This document shows positions 59,187 through 64,000 of a stretch of 64,000 bases of DNA, piece after piece. The DNA is from Mycobacterium colombiense (GTDB taxonomy: Bacteria; Actinomycetota; Actinomycetes; Mycobacteriales; Mycobacteriaceae). Under the pieces are notes generated by a model. That model worked only from the letters and a program-made list of their open reading frames with translations. It was not told the origin of the DNA and did not search any database. The stretch covers positions 62,001 to 126,000 of the forward strand of contig NZ_QMEV01000006.1 in the NCBI RefSeq assembly GCF_003284935.1, read 5' to 3'. The position numbers and the translations under genes are program-made. Numbering within the stretch: position 1 is the stretch's first letter; the number at the start of each line of letters is the position of its first letter.

Positions 59187-60347
59187 ATGAGCGACGACGC
59201 ACGCCACGAGTTCACCGGACTGGCCACCAAAGCGATTCACGCCGGCTACCGGCCGGACCCGGCGACCGGCGCGGTGAACGCCCCGATCTACGCCAGCAGC
59301 ACCTTCGCCCAGGACGGTGTCGGCGCCCTGCGCGGCGGCTTCGAATACGCCCGCACCGGCAACCCGACCCGGACCGCGCTGGAAGCGGCGCTGGCCGCCG
59401 TCGAAGAGGGCGCCTACGGGCGGGCCTTCGGCTCGGGCATGGCCGCCACGGACTGCGCCCTGCGCGCGGTGCTGCGGCCCGGCGACCACGTCGTGATCCC
59501 GAACGACGCGTACGGCGGCACCTTCCGGCTGATCGACAAGGTCTTCACCCAGTGGAACGTCGAGTACACCCCGGTCGCCCTGCATGAGCTGGACGCCGTC
59601 GCCGCCGCGATCACGCCGCGCACCCGGCTGATCTGGGCGGAAACGCCGACCAACCCGTTGCTGTCCATCGCCGACATCGCCGCCCTGGCAGAACTGGGCA
59701 AGCAGAGTTCGGCAAAGGTGTTGGTGGACAACACGTTTGCGTCACCGGCGCTGCAGCAGCCGTTGACGTTGGGCGCCGACATCGTGCTGCACTCCACTAC
59801 CAAATACATCGGCGGGCACTCGGACGTGGTGGGCGGCGCGCTGGTCACCAACGACAAGGAACTCGACGAGGCGTTCGCGTTCCTGCAGAACGGCGCGGGC
59901 GCGGTGCCCGGGCCGTTCGACGCCTACCTGACCATGCGCGGCCTGAAGACCCTGGTGCTGCGCATGCAGCGGCACAGCGAAAACGCTTCGGCCGTAGCGG
60001 AATTCCTCGCCGGGCATCCCGCCGTGGGCACGGTGCTCTATCCCGGCCTGCCCTCACACCCCGGCCACGAGATCGCGGCCCGGCAGATGCGCGGCTTCGG
60101 CGGCATGGTCTCGGTCCGCATGCGTGGCGGCCGCGACGCCGCCCGCGACCTGTGCGCCAAAACCCGGGTGTTCATCCTGGCGGAATCGCTGGGCGGGGTG
60201 GAGTCGCTGATCGAGCACCCCAGCGCCATGACCCATGCGTCGACGGCCGGGTCGCAATTGGAAGTTCCCGACGATCTGGTGCGGCTGTCGGTCGGCATCG
60301 AGGACGTCGCCGACCTGCTGGCCGATCTCGACCGGGCCTTGGGCTAA
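59187..60347 (+). CDS. metB: Cystathionine gamma-synthase / gamma-lyase MetB
   Basis: 386-residue Cys/Met-metabolism PLP enzyme. PLP lysine lies in LHSTTKYIGGHSDVVGG; AETPTNPLL and FEYARTGNPTR are family blocks. In mycobacteria this gene is paired with cbs and thought to act in both directions of transsulfuration, as cystathionine gamma-lyase in the reverse direction. It ends 28 bp from the convergent greA stop. Confidence 0.94.
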   Translation: MSDDARHEFTGLATKAIHAGYRPDPATGAVNAPIYASSTFAQDGVGALRGGFEYARTGNPTRTALEAALAAVEEGAYGRAFGSGMAATDCALRAVLRPGDHVVIPNDAYGGTFRLIDKVFTQWNVEYTPVALHELDAVAAAITPRTRLIWAETPTNPLLSIADIAALAELGKQSSAKVLVDNTFASPALQQPLTLGADIVLHSTTKYIGGHSDVVGGALVTNDKELDEAFAFLQNGAGAVPGPFDAYLTMRGLKTLVLRMQRHSENASAVAEFLAGHPAVGTVLYPGLPSHPGHEIAARQMRGFGGMVSVRMRGGRDAARDLCAKTRVFILAESLGGVESLIEHPSAMTHASTAGSQLEVPDDLVRLSVGIEDVADLLADLDRALG

Positions 60348-60375
60348 CGGCGGGTCGCCGCGGGCTGAGCCCGGA

Positions 60376-60870
60376 TCAGGAGTGGTAGGGCTCCGCGCTG
60401 ACCAGCGTGACCTGGACGGTGTTGCCGTTGGGCACCACGTAGGTGCGGGTCTCGCCCTCCTTGGCGTCGATCAGGGCGCCGCCCAGCGGCGAGTTGGGCG
60501 AATAGACCTCGAGCTTGCCGTCGTTGACGCCCTCCTGGCGGGTGGCGATCAGGAAGGTCTCCGTGTCGGACTTGTCGCCGTTGTAGTAGACCTTGACCAC
60601 CGAACCGGGCAGGGCGACGCCGGACTGCTTGGGCGCCTCGCCGACCTTGGCGTTGTTGAGCAGGTCCTGCAGCTGGCGGATGCGGGCCTCCTGCTGACCC
60701 TGCTCCTCGCGGGCGGCGTGGTAGCCGCCGTTCTCGCGCAGGTCGCCCTCCTCGCGGCGGTCGTTGATCTCCGCGGCGATGACCGGACGATTCGCAATCA
60801 ACTGGTCGAGCTCGGCCTTGAGCCGGTCGTGTGACTCCTGGGTCAGCCAGGTCACGGAAGTGTCCGTCAT
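60376..60870 (-). CDS. greA: Transcript cleavage factor GreA
   Basis: 164 residues. The N-terminal coiled coil has the tip acidic residues near [17 protein letters not shown] (Asp and Glu that stimulate cleavage of backtracked RNA); the C-terminal FKBP-like domain has [24 protein letters not shown]. It rescues stalled RNA polymerase. AGGAG is 9 bases before the ATG. No gene lies in the 219 bp upstream, which should hold its promoter. Confidence 0.96.
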   Translation of the reverse strand: MTDTSVTWLTQESHDRLKAELDQLIANRPVIAAEINDRREEGDLRENGGYHAAREEQGQQEARIRQLQDLLNNAKVGEAPKQSGVALPGSVVKVYYNGDKSDTETFLIATRQEGVNDGKLEVYSPNSPLGGALIDAKEGETRTYVVPNGNTVQVTLVSAEPYHS

Positions 60871-61089
60871 CTCGTCGTGCTCCTCGTATGTTGTTCCGCG
60901 AGTCCGCGTTAAGTCCTGTTAGCTCCGCCGCCGGGAGTGTGCGGGTGCCTCCCCGTGTGCTGCCGCTCCGTTTTGCTCACGTCCGCTAATGCAGCAACAC
61001 GGTCCCAACCGGAACCGTGCATTCATCCATGTTACCACCGTGCAAACAGTTGATGACCCCATATTCGCAGTTCGCTGTGGACGGGGAGG

Positions 61090-61524
61090 TCACGCCGGGC
61101 GCAGGTAGGCGGGCACATCGGTGCCGCAGCCATAGATGTCGGCGACCACCGGCGGCTCGAACGATTTCACCGTCGTGGTCACCTGCACGGTGGCCGCATC
61201 CGACGGCGGGACCAGCAGTTCCCGGCGGCCCGTCTCGCTGCCGTCCTTGGCGCGCACCCGCACGATGCAGTCCACCGGCCGCGACGGATCCGATCGCATC
61301 ACGCTGATCGTGATCGACGCCGTCTGGTCGTCGATCACCCGATAGCCGGCCATCGTCCCCTTGACGTCGCTCGTGCCGAACCGGTGATAACCGATGACGG
61401 CAACGACGAGTCCGGCCACCACGACCAGCGCGCCCAGCGTGACAACCACCCACCGCCGGGGGATGCGCGATCGCCGGGAGCGCCCGTAGCGGGCCTCCGG
61501 ACGAGGAATCGGGGATTCGGTCAT
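61090..61524 (-). CDS. DUF4307 membrane protein (Rv1081c-like)
   Basis: 144 residues from ATG 61524 (MTESPIPRPEARYGR). One transmembrane helix (about 25-47) after a basic cytoplasmic head; the outer domain has the conserved pairs IDDQTASITISVMRSDPSRPVDCIVRVRAKDGSE and a C-terminal YGCGTDVPAYLRP. Two cysteines may form a disulfide. Function unknown. The frame extends upstream by 35 codons without a start site. The start is 113 bp from the divergently transcribed mca. Confidence 0.88.
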   Translation of the reverse strand: MTESPIPRPEARYGRSRRSRIPRRWVVVTLGALVVVAGLVVAVIGYHRFGTSDVKGTMAGYRVIDDQTASITISVMRSDPSRPVDCIVRVRAKDGSETGRRELLVPPSDAATVQVTTTVKSFEPPVVADIYGCGTDVPAYLRPA

Positions 61525-61637
61525 GACTGATTTTGCCTGGTTGTGGGCCGCCCGGCACCGGCCGGCAGCATGCGACGAACTCGGAACTGGAATTATAGGG
61601 TCAGACCGGGCGACCCCCAGAGGTGACAAGGAAGCAC

Positions 61638-62510
61638 GTGAGCGAATTGCGGTTGATGGCGGTGCACGCCCACCCCGACGACGAGTCCAGCAAGGGCGCG
61701 GCCACGCTGGCCCGCTACGCCGACGAAGGCCATCGCGTGCTGGTGGTGACGTTGACCGGCGGTGAGCGCGGCGACATTCTCAACCCGGCGATGGACCTGC
61801 CCGAGGTGCACGGCCACATCGCCGAGATCCGCCGCGACGAGATGGCCAAGGCCGCCGAGATACTCGGCGTGGAGCACACCTGGCTGGGTTTCGTCGACTC
61901 CGGACTGCCCCAGGGTGACCCGCCGCCGCCGCTGCCCGAGGGCTGTTTCGCGCTGGTGCCGCTCGAGGAGTCGATCGAGGCGCTGGTCCGCGTGGTTCGC
62001 GAGTTCCGTCCGCACGTGATGACCACATACGACGAGACCGGCGGCTACCCCCATCCCGATCACATTCGCTGCCACCAGGTTTCGGTGGGTGCCTACGAGG
62101 CGGCCGGCGATTACCGGCGCTTCCCCGACGCCGGCGAGCCGTGGTCGGTGTCCAAGCTCTACTACAACCACGGGTTCCTGCGGGCCCGGATGCAGCTGCT
62201 GCACGACGAGGCCGTCAAGCACGGTCAGGAGCCCCCGTTCAAGAAGTGGCTCGAGCACTGGGACGCCGCGCACGATCCGTTCGAGTCCCGGGTGACCACG
62301 CGGGTCGAATGCTCGGCGTACTTCAGCCAGCGCGACGACGCGCTGCGGGCGCACACCACCCAGATCGACCCGGAGCACGACTTCTTCGCCGCTCCCATCG
62401 CGTGGCAGCAACGGCTTTGGCCCACTGAGGAATTCGAGTTGGCCCGCTCCCGCGTCCCGGTGTCGCTGCCCGAGGACGACCTGTTCGCCGGGATCGAGAG
62501 CGACGCGTGA
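61638..62510 (+). CDS. mca: Mycothiol S-conjugate amidase
   Basis: Zn-dependent amidase that cleaves mycothiol conjugates to release mercapturic acids, a detoxification step. 290 residues from GTG 61638, AAGGAAG four bases upstream. Zinc ligands His12 and Asp15 lie in HAHPDDESS; the third in HPDHIRCHQ, with [10 protein letters not shown] nearby. The PIG-L/LmbE family also includes MshB; the long C-terminal [19 protein letters not shown] and [16 protein letters not shown] blocks fit Mca. Overlaps the next gene by 4 bp. Confidence 0.95.
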   Translation: MSELRLMAVHAHPDDESSKGAATLARYADEGHRVLVVTLTGGERGDILNPAMDLPEVHGHIAEIRRDEMAKAAEILGVEHTWLGFVDSGLPQGDPPPPLPEGCFALVPLEESIEALVRVVREFRPHVMTTYDETGGYPHPDHIRCHQVSVGAYEAAGDYRRFPDAGEPWSVSKLYYNHGFLRARMQLLHDEAVKHGQEPPFKKWLEHWDAAHDPFESRVTTRVECSAYFSQRDDALRAHTTQIDPEHDFFAAPIAWQQRLWPTEEFELARSRVPVSLPEDDLFAGIESDA

Positions 62511-62804
62511 ACCACCTCTTTCTCGTCGTGACCGCCGCCGGCTGGCAGGCCGACGGCCCGCCCCACCACACCGGCCCCGACTTCGGCAAGGCCAGCCCGG
62601 TCGGGCTGCTGATCGTCGTGTTGCTGTTGATCAGCACGCTGTTTCTGCTGCGATCGATGAACCGGCAGCTGAAGAAGGTGCCGGAATCGTTCGATCCCAA
62701 GCACCCCGAACCGGACCAGGCCGCCGACGAGGGCACCGACGCGGTCGGCCCCGGCGCCACCCCGGACGAAGGCAACGGCCCGCCGCGAGCCCCGGGACCC
62801 GGCG

Positions 62805-62818
<14 letters not shown>
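62507..62818 (+). CDS. Small membrane protein (Rv1083-like)
   Basis: 103 residues from GTG 62507, whose GTGA overlaps the mca stop. An N-terminal segment ([21 protein letters not shown]) is followed by one clear transmembrane helix ([20 protein letters not shown]) and a cytoplasmic Pro/Asp/Gly-rich tail. It is translationally coupled to mca on one side and overlaps the DUF255 gene by 14 bp on the other, so it may have a role in the same redox pathway; that is inference. Confidence 0.87.

Positions 62819-64000
<1,182 letters not shown>

Overview
The window is high-GC actinobacterial DNA and almost certainly comes from a slow-growing Mycobacterium. The evidence is a PE/PPE/WXG100 cassette, mycothiol S-conjugate amidase, several Lpq-type lipoproteins, the TrcRS two-component pair, and a gene order that follows M. 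tuberculosis Rv1013 to Rv1084 almost gene for gene. Rv comparisons are made from memory of that genome, not from a search. The sequence alone does not fix the species; an M. avium-complex-like relative is plausible.

Positions 1-19211 hold core housekeeping genes. A 5'-truncated fatty acyl-AMP ligase meets a minus-strand run (pth, rplY, an SDR, lpqT, arsC-like, prs, glmU, tRNA-Gln). A TetR gene and mfd-mazG follow, with a lysA-like gene on the opposite strand wedged between them. Then come lpqU, eno, an FtsB-like gene, a DUF501 gene and ppx2, the last four packed as an operon.

Positions 19212-30640 hold potassium sensing and signalling. A 354-bp element bounded by inverted repeats and carrying one small ORF fills the gap between ppx2 and kdpE. 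The Kdp system follows as one minus-strand run (small ORF-kdpF-kdpA-kdpB-kdpC-kdpD-kdpE) with nearly every junction overlapping. TrcS/TrcR lie upstream of it.

Positions 30641-34005 hold the secreted-protein cassette PE8-PPE15-esxJ-esxI with a strong intrinsic terminator, then a tRNA-Leu(UAA). The stretch from 34188 to about 39620 is accessory in character: a Ser/Thr kinase, a DUF732 secreted protein, a methyltransferase with a PqqD-like tail, a membrane protein, a dienelactone hydrolase and a small protein. In M. tuberculosis the corresponding stretch after leuX carries different genes, so the tRNA flank looks like an insertion hotspot, although no integrase is present here.

Positions 39628-64000 return to conserved order: a DUF427 protein, a beta-propeller protein (the TrcR target in M. 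tuberculosis), fadD14, a class II amidotransferase, two patatin-like proteins, lpqV, a cupin/rhodanese pair, a membrane alpha/beta hydrolase, echA8/echA9, a Bax-inhibitor-1-like protein, fadA3, a GDSL esterase, lipU, the reverse transsulfuration genes cbs and metB around pra, greA, a DUF4307 protein, mca, a small membrane protein and a 3'-truncated DUF255 protein. Fatty-acid activation and beta-oxidation, sulfur metabolism and envelope lipoproteins are the recurring themes. The most unusual material is between genes: two palindromic repeat families, a 32-bp direct duplication, 20-bp tandem repeats, and the IR-bounded mini-element.
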